A stretch of DNA of 34,301 nucleotides from Phycisphaerae bacterium (GCA_016782865.1 JADHXR010000083.1:1-34301), one strand, 5' to 3'. Counted from the first letter of the stretch, positions 26,545 to 34,301 are shown. Notes: a model not told the origin generated them from the sequence alone. Numbers and translations: made by a program.

Positions 26545-27441
26545 TCACACGCCACGACTTGCCTTCTTGTGGCATTCTTTCAGGTAATCACGCGATTTGG
26601 CCAGGTTGGCTGCCATCACGTCGGCCTCCGGATGTCCGTGCATGAAGGGATTGACGTACCCGCGGTACCGGATGTCCGCCACCGCTCGCATCCAGGGCGT
26701 CATATCCGTAGGGCCGACACCGGGGAGTTGTTCGTTGCCGGGACAGTGCTGCCAGGCGTAGAAAAAGAAAAGCTGTTTGCCGCAGACGTGTATCGCCTCG
26801 GGCACCGAAGCCTTCTGCGTCTGGACGTGATACGGCGCCAGTGCAATGCCCAGCCTCGGTGACCTGTTGATATCGACGAACGCCTTGAACGAATCCTGCG
26901 AGCACAGCAGCGCGTTGCCGTGGTTTTCGATCGCAAGATACGAGTTGTATTTCTCGGCCAGCTCCGCGAGAGGCTTGAGAGACTCGAGGAACCCGCGCAT
27001 CCGGGCGGCCAGCTCTTCCGGCTTGCAGGGTCCGGAACTGCCGCGAACAGCCACGCCTCCGCCGGCCTTGCCCAACAGCTCCGCGTAGCGTTCATAGCCG
27101 CCCTTGTAGACGGAAAACGCAAACAGTTTGAGTTTGTTCCTGGCCAGTAGTTCTTTAAGGCCCTCAGGCCCCAGACGTTTCGCCACATCGTCGAGGTGCG
27201 GGCAGCCCTGGTGAGCCGACCAGATGTCAATCGCCGCGAATCCGAGCCGGGCGATTCTCTCGCACGCCTGCTCGATCGGCAATCCCATGAAATGAATCGA
27301 GGATGTGGACAGCCGCATCCGCCACTTTTTGCCGGTTCCGGACCCCTGCGCCCATGTGGAAAATGCCGGGATCGTAACTACCGCTGCCCCACTGACGGCC
27401 GCGGCTTTGAGGAAATCTCGTCGATTCAGTTCTTCGTTCAT
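26545..27441 (-). CDS. Tat-exported sugar phosphate isomerase/epimerase-like TIM-barrel protein
   Basis: The protein has 298 residues. An N-terminal twin-arginine signal (LNRRDFLKAAAVSGAAVV) is followed by an AP-endonuclease-2/xylose-isomerase-like TIM barrel (about 40-290). Barrel features include IARLGFAAIDIWSAHQGCPH, LKLFAFSVYKGGYERYAELL, YLAIENHGNALL with the usual strand-5 Glu, and YVNPFMHGHPEADVM near the end. The stretch LGIALAPYHVQ has Ala where family members often carry an acidic metal ligand. The family covers isomerases, epimerases and dehydratases of sugars and inositols; substrate and cofactor are unknown. Export to the periplasm is unusual for this fold outside planctomycetes and relatives. 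ATG 27441 has AGGAG about 10 bases upstream. It is divergent from the next gene, with a 218-base shared upstream region. Confidence 0.85.
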   Translation of the reverse strand: MNEELNRRDFLKAAAVSGAAVVTIPAFSTWAQGSGTGKKWRMRLSTSSIHFMGLPIEQACERIARLGFAAIDIWSAHQGCPHLDDVAKRLGPEGLKELLARNKLKLFAFSVYKGGYERYAELLGKAGGGVAVRGSSGPCKPEELAARMRGFLESLKPLAELAEKYNSYLAIENHGNALLCSQDSFKAFVDINRSPRLGIALAPYHVQTQKASVPEAIHVCGKQLFFFYAWQHCPGNEQLPGVGPTDMTPWMRAVADIRYRGYVNPFMHGHPEADVMAANLAKSRDYLKECHKKASRGV

Positions 27442-27591
27442 TGCAAAGCCGACTCCTTCTTACAAACTCCTACAAAACACCCATTCGCAGTTGGTGCACC
27501 ATAGCACATGCTACATGCCTTGTCAAAGCCTATTTCGGGCGACAGAAGACCGTCAATTCCCTTGAGGCTTTGCTAACATATCTTTTTTTTC

Positions 27592-27624
27592 TTGACCTCA
27601 TCGCCAGAAAATCTTATTTCTGGC
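27592..27624 (+). promoter_or_regulatory. Candidate promoter with palindromic operator before the Hyi-like gene
   Basis: TTGACC (27592-27597) and TATTTC (27615-27620) at 17 bases spacing make a weak promoter. A perfect palindrome, GCCAGAAA-N6-TTTCTGGC (27603-27624), covers the spacer and -10 box. It looks like an operator for a dimeric regulator. An uninterrupted T run (27583-27590) lies just upstream. Confidence 0.4.
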
Positions 27625-27659
27625 TATATGATTATCACACAAACAGAAAGGAACTCACT

Positions 27660-28595
27660 ATGAGCGAAGAGAATAAACCACGCATTCGTGCGGCCGACGG
27701 CATCAGCCGGCGCAAGATGCTCAAGATGGCCGCCGGCACGGGCGCCGCTGCCCTGGCGCTGGGCTCATGCTCGGCGATGGACAAGTATGGAAGCGTCAAA
27801 CGTGCAGCCACCAAAGGGCATATCAACCATTCGGTCGCCGCATGGTGCTTCGCCAAGTACTGGGACATGGAGCAGATGTGCCAAATCACCAAAGAGCTCG
27901 GCTGCAAGAGCATCGAATTGGTCGGCCCCGCTGATCTTCCCACGCTCAAGAAGCACGGCCTGGTCTGTGCCCTGTCTCCGAACGGCATGCCCGATCCGCC
28001 GTTCGTGAAGGGCTTCAACGACCCGGAGAACCACGAGACGGTCATCGCTAAGACTCGCGAGTCTATTGATGCCTGTGCCGAGTACAATTTCCCAAGCGTC
28101 ATTGCCTTCACCGGTTTTCGCGATGGAATTGCCGACGACCTCGGCGCCCGGAACTGTGTGGACGGACTCAAGAAGGTAATCGGCTACGCCGAGAAGAAGA
28201 AGGTCAACCTCTGCCTGGAGATTCTCAACAGCCGGGTCGCGGTCGAGATGAAGGGACATCCGGGCTATCAGGGCGACCACGCCGACTACTGCATGGACAT
28301 CGTCATGAAGGTCGGCTCGCCGCGAATGAAGATTCTCTTCGATATCTACCACGTTCAGATTATGGATGGCGACGTCATCTCCCGCATCCGGCAGTACAAA
28401 GACTACATCGGCCACTATCACACCGCTGGTAACCCCGGCCGCGGTGAACTGGACGACAAGCAGGAAATCAACTATCCCGCGATAATGAAGGAAATCGTCA
28501 AGACCGGTTACAAGGGCTACGTGGGTCATGAGTTCGTACCCACGCGTGACCCGCTGGAAGGTCTCACCGAGGCGGTAGCGCTTTGTGACGTCTGA
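27660..28595 (+). CDS. Tat-exported hydroxypyruvate isomerase-like TIM-barrel protein
   Basis: The 311 residues begin with a twin-arginine signal (SRRKMLKMAAGTGAAALALG), ending in a lipobox-like GSC (about residue 37). The remainder matches hydroxypyruvate isomerases. CLEILNSRV carries one expected catalytic Glu. ILFDIYHVQIMDGDVISRI, GHYHTAGNPGRGEL and QEINYPAIM follow, and GYVGHEF carries the second Glu. Cytoplasmic Hyi converts hydroxypyruvate to tartronate semialdehyde. Here the export signal makes that exact role doubtful, and an extracytoplasmic sugar isomerase is more likely. ATG 27660 has AAAGGA 7-8 bases upstream; the frame runs back to 27441 but through non-coding sequence with no initiation site. 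A terminator-like hairpin lies 30 bases after the stop. Confidence 0.86.
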   Translation: MSEENKPRIRAADGISRRKMLKMAAGTGAAALALGSCSAMDKYGSVKRAATKGHINHSVAAWCFAKYWDMEQMCQITKELGCKSIELVGPADLPTLKKHGLVCALSPNGMPDPPFVKGFNDPENHETVIAKTRESIDACAEYNFPSVIAFTGFRDGIADDLGARNCVDGLKKVIGYAEKKKVNLCLEILNSRVAVEMKGHPGYQGDHADYCMDIVMKVGSPRMKILFDIYHVQIMDGDVISRIRQYKDYIGHYHTAGNPGRGELDDKQEINYPAIMKEIVKTGYKGYVGHEFVPTRDPLEGLTEAVALCDV

Positions 28596-28624
28596 GAGCT
28601 GCCAACGCGCCCCCAAATAAAGAA

Positions 28625-28656
28625 GACCCCGTCCCGGCCGAAACCGGGCTGGGGTC
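28625..28656 (-). terminator. Terminator hairpin between convergent genes
   Basis: GACCCC-GT-CCCGG (28625-28637) pairs with CCGGG-CT-GGGGTC (28644-28656), with a 2x2 internal mismatch. On the - strand it is followed by TTCTTTATTT, so it mainly ends the cupin operon. It may also act weakly on the + strand gene. Confidence 0.7.
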
Positions 28657-28685
28657 CTGTCATTTGTTCAATGGCAATGTAGGAT

Positions 28686-29906
28686 TTACTCGAGAACCAG
28701 GTCGGGATTGCCGGGCCCAAAATGCTTGAGCAGGACTATCGGATCGTTCTTCGACGGATTCGTGATGACGATGCCTTCTTTAGCCGCCGCTTCGGAGACG
28801 AAGAACTCGTCGTCGCTCAACTGGCCGTAGCGGATCAGGGCCGGAGTCTCGATATCCCAGGCGCCGAACTTGCCGTGTCCCTGCATTGTAATGAAACCGT
28901 AGCAGGCGCTGTCCTTGATAGTGACGGTCTTGCCCGGCATGACGGTCAGCTCTTTGGCGCTGAAGGCATCGGACTTGTAACAAATCCAGTTCTCGATATA
29001 GCCGGCGGGCTCCATTTCGGCGACTGGCTTAACCGGCTTTGGCGCCATGAAGCGATTCTTTGCGAAATCAGGATCGACGTTGAGGTCCCAGTCTATGACG
29101 CTGAGCAGCCAGTCGACGTCGCCGTCTTTGTCCTTCGGCGTATCCTTCCACAGCAGCTCTTTCGGCACGACCTGATCGTGGGTGATGTTCTCATACATCG
29201 CAAAGACATCCGAGGCCTTCTGCGGCTCGTATGTGCAAAGACTGCCCGGTGCGTGAAGCACGCCCGGCGGAACGTCCCAACCGGTCCCAACGTCGAGTCG
29301 ATAGGCAGGCGCCAAACTCGTGATCGAGTTGTCTCTGCCCTCGGCGGCGTCCAGCAGGGCTTTGCGGACCTGCTCCTTGGTCACACCGGGACTGAGTCCG
29401 AAAAAAGTATACGGGAACTGGCCGCCGTAATTGTTCGCCTGCGGCGGGAAGTAATAAGCTTCGGGCTTGCCCAACTGGCCCGTCAGCGCGGCGTCCTTGT
29501 CGCGATGATGGATGTGGTGGGGCAAGGCGGCCTTGTTATCGAAGAATTTCGAGTACATGGGCCAGCGCTTGTGTTCGTCCCAAAGCCTGGAGCCGATAAG
29601 CTCGCCCTTCAGTTCGGCAACCGCATCAAGCAACCGGACCTTCTCTATCTTGCCGCCGCCCTCGAAGACGATGAAGCTCAGGCCCTCGTCCTTAGAAGTC
29701 AGCGGGCCGTTGTCGGCGGGGGTCGTCGAGGCGAACCAACGCTCGTCGATGCCGCCGCGCTCACCGCCCATGGCATAGTAGTCATCCGGATGCAGTTTGA
29801 TGCGCCTGCCTGGCACACAGAACGAGCGGGGAACCCAGTTCGGAGCAAGCCTGACTACTCCTTTGCCCTGCTCAAGAGCCTTGTTTGCAATGGAATTTCC
29901 TGACAT
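28686..29906 (-). CDS. Cupin protein, phosphomannose-isomerase-like
   Basis: This 406-residue protein resembles class I mannose-6-phosphate isomerases in its cupin parts. A metal-site stretch, LPHHIHHRDKDA (about 127-138), is followed by EAYYFPP and then the late cupin motif GTGWDVPPGVLHAPGSLCTY (about 207-226). A second beta-barrel half follows, with AKELTVMPGKTVTIKD. No signal peptide is present, so it is cytoplasmic, unlike its Tat-tagged neighbours. It could isomerise a sugar or sugar phosphate, but the true substrate is not evident. ATG 29906 has GGGAGGA 4-5 bases upstream. It starts 14 bases after the Gfo/Idh/MocA stop and is the last gene of that operon. Confidence 0.75.
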   Translation of the reverse strand: MSGNSIANKALEQGKGVVRLAPNWVPRSFCVPGRRIKLHPDDYYAMGGERGGIDERWFASTTPADNGPLTSKDEGLSFIVFEGGGKIEKVRLLDAVAELKGELIGSRLWDEHKRWPMYSKFFDNKAALPHHIHHRDKDAALTGQLGKPEAYYFPPQANNYGGQFPYTFFGLSPGVTKEQVRKALLDAAEGRDNSITSLAPAYRLDVGTGWDVPPGVLHAPGSLCTYEPQKASDVFAMYENITHDQVVPKELLWKDTPKDKDGDVDWLLSVIDWDLNVDPDFAKNRFMAPKPVKPVAEMEPAGYIENWICYKSDAFSAKELTVMPGKTVTIKDSACYGFITMQGHGKFGAWDIETPALIRYGQLSDDEFFVSEAAAKEGIVITNPSKNDPIVLLKHFGPGNPDLVLE

Positions 29907-29920
29907 ATATCCTCCCTTCG

Positions 29921-31063
29921 TTACGGTCTTTGTACCTTCTCCCAGGTCTTGTTAGCGGCGGATTTCAGCACGGCATCGCAGAGATATTGCGTCGCCAGAG
30001 CTTCCTTGAACGTCGGCGAAACCGGCTTGCCTTGGGCATAACCCTCCAGGAAATCGGCAATCTGGTGGACAAACGTGTGCTCGTAGCCGATCTGTAGTCC
30101 CGGCACCCACCATTTGTCCATGTAGGGCATGTCGCCGTCGGTGACGTGGACCGAGCGCCAGCCGCGGACTATCGAATCGTCGGCGTGATCGAAGTAGCTG
30201 AGCCTGTGCAGGTCGTGCAGGTCCCAGGCGATGGACGCCTTCTCGCCGTTGATCTCGAAAGTATAGAGCGCCTTGTGACCGCGGGCATAGCGTGTGGATT
30301 CGAAGTTGCCAAGCGAGCCATTGTCGAACCGGCACATGAACATGCAAGCGTCGTCGATACCAACCTTCTCCATCTTACCGGTCTCTACGTGCATCCGCTC
30401 CTTGACGAAAGTCTCGGTCATTGCGCAGACGGTGTCGATCGGTCCGTTGTGCCACATGGCCGTATCGGCACAGTGGGCGAGCAGATCGCCGGTCACGCCG
30501 GAGCCCGCCGCCTTGACGTCCAGCCGCCAGGTGGCCATGCCGCCCTGCGGAACATCTGTCGAGATCGTCCAGTCCTGCAGGAAGTTGGCGCGATAGTGGA
30601 ATATCCGTCCCAGGCGTCCCTCGTCGATCAACTGCTTGGCCAACGTAACAGCAGGCACACGGCGGTAATTGAATGATACTAAGTTAGCCACGCCCGCCTT
30701 CTCGACTGCATCGACCATTGTCTTGGCCTGTTCGCCGTTAAGTGCCAGGGGTTTCTCGCAGATGATAGCCTTGCCGGCCTTTGCAGCGGCAATAGCGATC
30801 TCCGCGTGTACGTTGTTCGGCACGCAGATGTCCACGAGGTCGATATCGTCGTCAGCGATGACACTCTTCCAATCAGTGGTGTGTGACTCGTAGCCCCACT
30901 GCTCGGCGAATGCCTTGGCCTCTTTCTCATCGAGCCCGCATATCACCTTGCGGACCGGCTCGTAGGGCAGGTCAAAGAAATGGTTGACCTTGCAGTAAGC
31001 ATTGGAGTGCGTGCGCCCCATGAAGCCGTAGCCGATGAGGCCGACATTAAGTTTCTTTTTCAT
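29921..31063 (-). CDS. Gfo/Idh/MocA-family NAD(P)-dependent sugar oxidoreductase
   Basis: These enzymes oxidise or reduce sugars and inositols with NAD(P). The N-terminal Rossmann fold has LNVGLIGYGFMGRTHSNAY (GxGxxG type), and ICEKPLALN carries the conserved Lys of the EKP motif. The C-terminal alpha/beta domain has the substrate region with WRLDVKAAGSGVTGDLLAHC and a His/Asp pattern typical for the family. It has 380 residues and no export signal, so it is cytoplasmic. ATG 31063 has only a weak GGA upstream. It lies between a TIM-barrel isomerase (70 bases upstream) and a cupin (14 bases downstream); the trio looks like one catabolic module. The sugar cannot be named. Confidence 0.92.
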   Translation of the reverse strand: MKKKLNVGLIGYGFMGRTHSNAYCKVNHFFDLPYEPVRKVICGLDEKEAKAFAEQWGYESHTTDWKSVIADDDIDLVDICVPNNVHAEIAIAAAKAGKAIICEKPLALNGEQAKTMVDAVEKAGVANLVSFNYRRVPAVTLAKQLIDEGRLGRIFHYRANFLQDWTISTDVPQGGMATWRLDVKAAGSGVTGDLLAHCADTAMWHNGPIDTVCAMTETFVKERMHVETGKMEKVGIDDACMFMCRFDNGSLGNFESTRYARGHKALYTFEINGEKASIAWDLHDLHRLSYFDHADDSIVRGWRSVHVTDGDMPYMDKWWVPGLQIGYEHTFVHQIADFLEGYAQGKPVSPTFKEALATQYLCDAVLKSAANKTWEKVQRP

Positions 31064-31133
31064 TGTAGTGATTCCTTATTCAAGTTCTTAGGCCAAAAGA
31101 AGCATATGTGAAGAGCCAATTGCGAATTCACAA

Positions 31134-32171
31134 CTAAGACGTCCACCCGTGCGCCGCCCGCACCTTGAGCATCACATCGAGGATCGCGTTCCACGTGTCC
31201 GGCGATTCAAGCATCGCGTTGGGGAACATGCACCCGTCCCAGCAGATGTGCTGGATACCGCGCGCCGCGGCGTCCTTAAGCCAGTAGCCGGCGCAGCGGA
31301 CGATGTCGAGCTTGCCGTTGGGGTCGTCGGCCGGGCAGTGCTTGCCCGTCTTGTCGTGCGAACCGGCGCCGTGTACCTCGCCATCATTCTGCGCTATGTG
31401 GAAGTCGATCGTCCAGGGCCGCAGCTTGTCGACCATCTTTTCGTAGGCGGCGTAGAACTCCTCGTCCGAATAGCCGGGCTGCAGCAGCGCATGTTCCGGC
31501 GCATTGTAGCCCATCAGGAACAGATACGTGTGGGCCATGTCGGCCTGGAAGCCAAGCGTCTCGGGCATTCCGACGGCTTCGAGAAGGTCGAGCGTGTCCT
31601 TCCAGCTATGATGGCCGGCCCAGCAGATCTCACCCTCGGCGGCCAGGCGTTCGCCGTGGTCGGCGGCGATCTTGGCCGCTTCGCGGAACGTCTCGGCGAT
31701 TTTCGCGGTGTTTGCCTTTGGGTCTTCACGCCATTTTTCGACGCCGAACTCCGCCGAATCGATCCGGATCGCGCCGTACTTGCGCACGCCATGGGCGTTG
31801 AACACGCCGGCGATGCGGCATCCCACGCGCACGGCGCTGAGAAATTTCTCGCGAGCCTCTGCATCACCCATCGCCGAATCGCCGACCGTGCCGGGCCAAA
31901 CCGGGGCGACAAGCGAGCCGACGTTGAAACCGTATCCGGCAATCATGTCGGCGATTCTTTTCAATTCGTCGTCGCTGGCGTTGGGGTCGGTGTGCGGCAG
32001 GAAGAGGAAGTAGTCAATCCCGTCGAACTTCTGGCCGTTCACCTCCGCTGCGGCGGTCAATTCGAGCATCCGTTCGAGACTGATCGGTGGCTCCTGGCCC
32101 TCTTCATTTCCTTTGCCGACCAGCCCGGGCCACATGGCGTTGTGAAGTCTGGGGAGGGTATCCGAACTCAT
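31134..32171 (-). CDS. Cytoplasmic xylose-isomerase-like TIM-barrel protein
   Basis: This 345-residue member of the sugar phosphate isomerase/epimerase TIM-barrel superfamily lacks a signal peptide. Visible features are FDGIDYFLFLPHTDPNASDD, NVGSLVAPVWPG, RLAAEGEICWAGHHSW with a likely metal Glu, LGFQADMAHTYLFLMGYNAP with an Asp-His pair, and TIDFHIAQNDGEVHGAGSHD with a further His and Asp. GIQHICWDGCMFPN is near the C-terminus. These acidic and His residues are the expected metal-binding set, so it should be an active isomerase or epimerase. ATG 32171 has AAAGGAG 6 bases upstream. It heads the operon with the Gfo/Idh/MocA and cupin genes. Confidence 0.87.
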   Translation of the reverse strand: MSSDTLPRLHNAMWPGLVGKGNEEGQEPPISLERMLELTAAAEVNGQKFDGIDYFLFLPHTDPNASDDELKRIADMIAGYGFNVGSLVAPVWPGTVGDSAMGDAEAREKFLSAVRVGCRIAGVFNAHGVRKYGAIRIDSAEFGVEKWREDPKANTAKIAETFREAAKIAADHGERLAAEGEICWAGHHSWKDTLDLLEAVGMPETLGFQADMAHTYLFLMGYNAPEHALLQPGYSDEEFYAAYEKMVDKLRPWTIDFHIAQNDGEVHGAGSHDKTGKHCPADDPNGKLDIVRCAGYWLKDAAARGIQHICWDGCMFPNAMLESPDTWNAILDVMLKVRAAHGWTS

Positions 32172-32196
32172 CTTTAGCTCCTTTCTGGCTCAATAA

Positions 32197-32265
32197 CTCG
32201 TATTGCGTATCGCGTCGAGCGTATTGCGTACAACGCACGACGCAATACGCTCGACGCACGACGAG
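32197..32265. repeat. Perfect 18-bp inverted repeat in the intergenic region
   Basis: GCGTCGAGCGTATTGCGT (32212-32229) and its exact complement (32240-32257) flank a 10-base loop. A second TATTGCGTA copy lies at 32201-32209, and CTCGT/ACGAG form an outer pair. There is no U-tract on the - strand side. An A/T-rich tract with repeats of ATTCTAAATTCT follows (about 32278-32309). It sits between the nitroreductase stop and the TIM-barrel start and could be a repeat element or an mRNA stem-loop. Confidence 0.65.
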
Positions 32266-32303
32266 ATTCTAACTCCTGAATTCTAAATTCTCAATTCTAA
32301 ATT

Positions 32304-32879
32304 CTAAATATCAAGGATCAGCTCATCCAACGGGCGCTTCGGCACATGGTGGACGCCGTCAGCATCGCGCCAGTACTCGATGCTTCCGTCAGATCCGACG
32401 GTCTCGATGGTCACAGTTTCCGCTGCTTTTCCGAGGGCGAGAACCAGCAGTATCTTGTAGCGAGGCGGTATCTCCAGCGCTTCGCTCAACTGGCGCCTTC
32501 GCACTGTGCCGATCATGCAACCGCCGAGGCCTTTCTCGGCAGCCCCCAGCAAGATACTCTGGGCGGCTATCCCATGATCGCAATCGGCAAAATCGCTTAT
32601 CTGCGTATCGGCGAGTATTATTATGTAGGCGGACGGCCTTTCGCCCTCGGACGGGCCGGGCCAGTCGCGGAGATAACCGGCCCAGCCGAGATGCCCGAAA
32701 ACAAGCGCGTTCTTTTGAGCTTCACAGGAAAGTACATATTTGAGCGGCTGGGTGTTGGCCGCCGAAGCTGAGAGCCTCGCAAGGTCAACAAGTTCGCGCA
32801 GAGTTTCACGCTCTACAGCAACGTCTTGGCGGAAACGCCTGTAGGTCCTGTTCTTGATTACCAAATCTCTTATCATCAT
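32304..32879 (-). CDS. Nitroreductase-family flavoprotein
   Basis: This 191-residue FMN-dependent oxidoreductase has the classic start IRDLVIKNRTYRRF, with the Arg residues that bind the FMN phosphate. LARLSASAANTQPLKYVL and AAQSILLGAAEKGLGGCMIG complete the flavin-binding pattern. These enzymes reduce nitroaromatics, quinones or other substrates with NAD(P)H; the natural substrate is not evident. Tandem ATGs at 32879 and 32876 give the normal family start; an ATG at 32912 would add 11 residues. No strong ribosome site is seen for any of them. The repeat-flanked spacing on both sides suggests an independent unit. Confidence 0.87.
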   Translation of the reverse strand: MMIRDLVIKNRTYRRFRQDVAVERETLRELVDLARLSASAANTQPLKYVLSCEAQKNALVFGHLGWAGYLRDWPGPSEGERPSAYIIILADTQISDFADCDHGIAAQSILLGAAEKGLGGCMIGTVRRRQLSEALEIPPRYKILLVLALGKAAETVTIETVGSDGSIEYWRDADGVHHVPKRPLDELILDI

Positions 32880-32927
32880 AGTCTCACTTGTGTAAATTCG
32901 GCGTCCTGCCATAATTGACTCTGCCCA

Positions 32928-32998
<71 letters not shown>

Positions 32999-33038
32999 AA
33001 CCGCATAGGCAACGTTGGCGGATTACCAGCTTACATTG

Positions 33039-34301
33039 CTATCTCCGGTCAATCGTAACTGACAACGCCTGACCCTCAGAGACGAGCAGCTTCTCGTTCA
33101 GGGTGATTTCAAGACGCCCGTTCCTGAGCCTGTAGTCGCTCGGGACCGCCGTGGCGTCTAACGTCACGACCGCTGTGACCGAGCGGAATTGCTCGGGAAC
33201 TGCAAAGGCCAGGGTTTTCACGTGCAACTTGCCCCATCGCACGCGAATCTGCTCGCGCTGGCTCTTGGCGTCCCGCTGCTGGGCGAATGTCCCCCAGCCC
33301 TCGGCAGCGGTGAAGGCGGCACGGAAATCCTCGGGCGTTATCCTCGGCGCAAAACCGAGATGTCCCTTGGGCCCGTGATGCTCATAACCTGCGAGAGACG
33401 TATAAACACCCCAGCTCGCAAACGCCCGCGCATAGTGGTCGCCGCACTCGACCTCGTTGTAGGGATTGTGCTTAGACGGGTGGTACCGATCCTGTATGCC
33501 ATCACAGATCGCGAGGGCCTCTTCGACCATCCCTTCCCAGGCCATGTGCCCGGCTACCTGATATTCTATCCCCGTCCAGACCTCGCTCTTGTAGCGAACG
33601 CCGGCTTCCATGAACGGACTCTTGGGCCAGGTGCAGGTAAACAGCCCCGGCTCAGCGGGCCTGGCGAACCATCGCTCCGGTTTGTGGGCCTCGTTGTACG
33701 GCCCAACGTTAGGCGTCCAGTTGTACTTCCAGACCGATTGCAGAGCCTTCTTGACGTACTCGGCCGGATAGATGTAACCCAGTCCGAGCTGATGCGCCCA
33801 ACCCTGGCCGAAAAGCTGATCAGACAGGCACCCTTGAGCGTACTGATGTTTCGGATGCTCCTTGAGGTCCACAAGCTGGACGAAGTACTCGCCGTCCCAG
33901 AGTCGCTCGACGGTGAGCCTGCTGCCGCTGGCGAATATCCTTCGACAGCGTCCGGCGAATGCCTCATCGCCCATTTCCTTTGCCATTTCCTCGCCGGCCC
34001 GCAGAGCCGCCAGATACAGCGAACCTACGAACGTGTTGGGTCCCTCGAAGTTGATATCGAATGTGTTGTGCTGGCTGTCCTCGATCAGGCCGTCATCGTT
34101 ACCGTCGCGCCCGATGGAATACTCCAGCGTTTCCTTGATGCGAGGCCAATTGCGTTCGAGGAACGTGTTGTCTGCCGACATCAGGTGCTCACGATATGCT
34201 TTGAGCACGGTGCCGCACTGACCATCAGCAGCGTACGCACGGTTGCTCCGAAAGCCGACCAGTCCGGTCTCGGTGTCGAAGCCTTCGCCGAAGTCCTGCA
34301 T
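33039..34301 (-). CDS. GH116-type glycoside hydrolase (5' partial, runs off the window)
   Basis: Only the C-terminal 420 residues are visible; the frame is open at the window edge, so the start is beyond 34301. The fragment is an (alpha/alpha)6-barrel of the DUF608/GBA2-like family. It has YAADGQCGTVLKAYREHLMS, NDDGLIEDSQHNTFDINFEG, GPNTFVGSLYLAALRAGEEM, GCLSDQLFGQGWAH and SEVWTGIEYQVAGHMAWEGM. By comparison with human GBA2 (SDQ around Asp677), the acid/base is probably the Asp of CLSDQ, fragment residue 161. I cannot place the nucleophile safely; it may lie near or beyond the edge. Family members cleave beta-glucosides and xylosides. A C-terminal beta-domain of about 80 residues follows the barrel. 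Whether it has a signal peptide cannot be seen. Confidence 0.78.
   Translation of the reverse strand: MQDFGEGFDTETGLVGFRSNRAYAADGQCGTVLKAYREHLMSADNTFLERNWPRIKETLEYSIGRDGNDDGLIEDSQHNTFDINFEGPNTFVGSLYLAALRAGEEMAKEMGDEAFAGRCRRIFASGSRLTVERLWDGEYFVQLVDLKEHPKHQYAQGCLSDQLFGQGWAHQLGLGYIYPAEYVKKALQSVWKYNWTPNVGPYNEAHKPERWFARPAEPGLFTCTWPKSPFMEAGVRYKSEVWTGIEYQVAGHMAWEGMVEEALAICDGIQDRYHPSKHNPYNEVECGDHYARAFASWGVYTSLAGYEHHGPKGHLGFAPRITPEDFRAAFTAAEGWGTFAQQRDAKSQREQIRVRWGKLHVKTLAFAVPEQFRSVTAVVTLDATAVPSDYRLRNGRLEITLNEKLLVSEGQALSVTIDRR

Noticed and set aside
27441..27659. N-terminal extension of the Hyi-like protein
   Set aside because: The extension lacks a ribosome site, runs through promoter-like sequence and would bury the twin-arginine signal.
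28722..29903. Open frame of 393 codons on the + strand opposite the cupin gene
   Set aside because: It mirrors almost the whole cupin gene, has no recognisable domain or ribosome site, and the - strand product has clear cupin motifs.
31149..32177. Open frame of 342 codons on the + strand opposite the TIM-barrel gene
   Set aside because: It is an antisense shadow. The - strand frame carries the metal-site motifs and a good ribosome site.

Overview
The window looks like chromosome from a planctomycete, most likely of the Phycisphaerae / Sedimentisphaerales type. This is inferred from gene content, not from a marker gene. The pointers are a fused SecDF with very large periplasmic insertions, a TPR protein carrying RNA polymerase alpha-CTD-like domains, and several Tat-exported sulfatases and sugar-isomerase-like TIM barrels. 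A LamG/PA14 lipoprotein, Gfo/Idh/MocA and cupin genes for sugar catabolism, and short palindromic repeats between genes point the same way. I saw no rRNA, tRNA, CRISPR array, transposase or phage gene.

Bases 1-8306 (+ strand) are housekeeping and envelope genes. They are a 5'-truncated TPR/alpha-CTD protein, a SpoIID-type lipoprotein, tgt, yajC, secDF and a LysM protein. tgt-yajC-secDF is the classic order for tRNA queuosine modification next to the Sec accessory complex. A convergent pgl (6-phosphogluconolactonase) follows at 8320-9081 (- strand).

Bases 9253-15917 (- strand) hold a tightly packed tripartite efflux operon: TetR/CecR-like repressor, outer-membrane factor, membrane-fusion protein and RND pump. 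Stop and start codons abut. Two copies of the same half-palindrome, AAAC-N4-GTTT, sit in the promoter of the repressor gene.

Bases 15992-25773 (+ strand) look like a degradation locus for a sulfated, probably fucose-containing polysaccharide. A secreted LamG/PA14 lipoprotein has its own promoter and terminator. After a second promoter come a gutted sulfatase pseudogene, a tandem-hairpin repeat, an unknown 233-residue protein, a sulfatase, a GH95 alpha-L-fucosidase-type enzyme and a second sulfatase, closed by a terminator. The sulfatases would remove sulfate esters so that GH95 can release the terminal sugar.

Bases 25777-34301 are mostly - strand. They hold a tetraheme c-type cytochrome lipoprotein, a Tat-exported TIM-barrel epimerase-like protein and a divergent (+) Tat-exported hydroxypyruvate-isomerase-like protein. 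Next is an operon of TIM-barrel isomerase, Gfo/Idh/MocA oxidoreductase and phosphomannose-isomerase-like cupin. A small nitroreductase and the C-terminal part of a GH116-type glycosidase that runs off the end complete the window. Together these suggest uptake and oxidation or isomerisation of unusual sugars downstream of polysaccharide breakdown. The substrates cannot be named from sequence alone.
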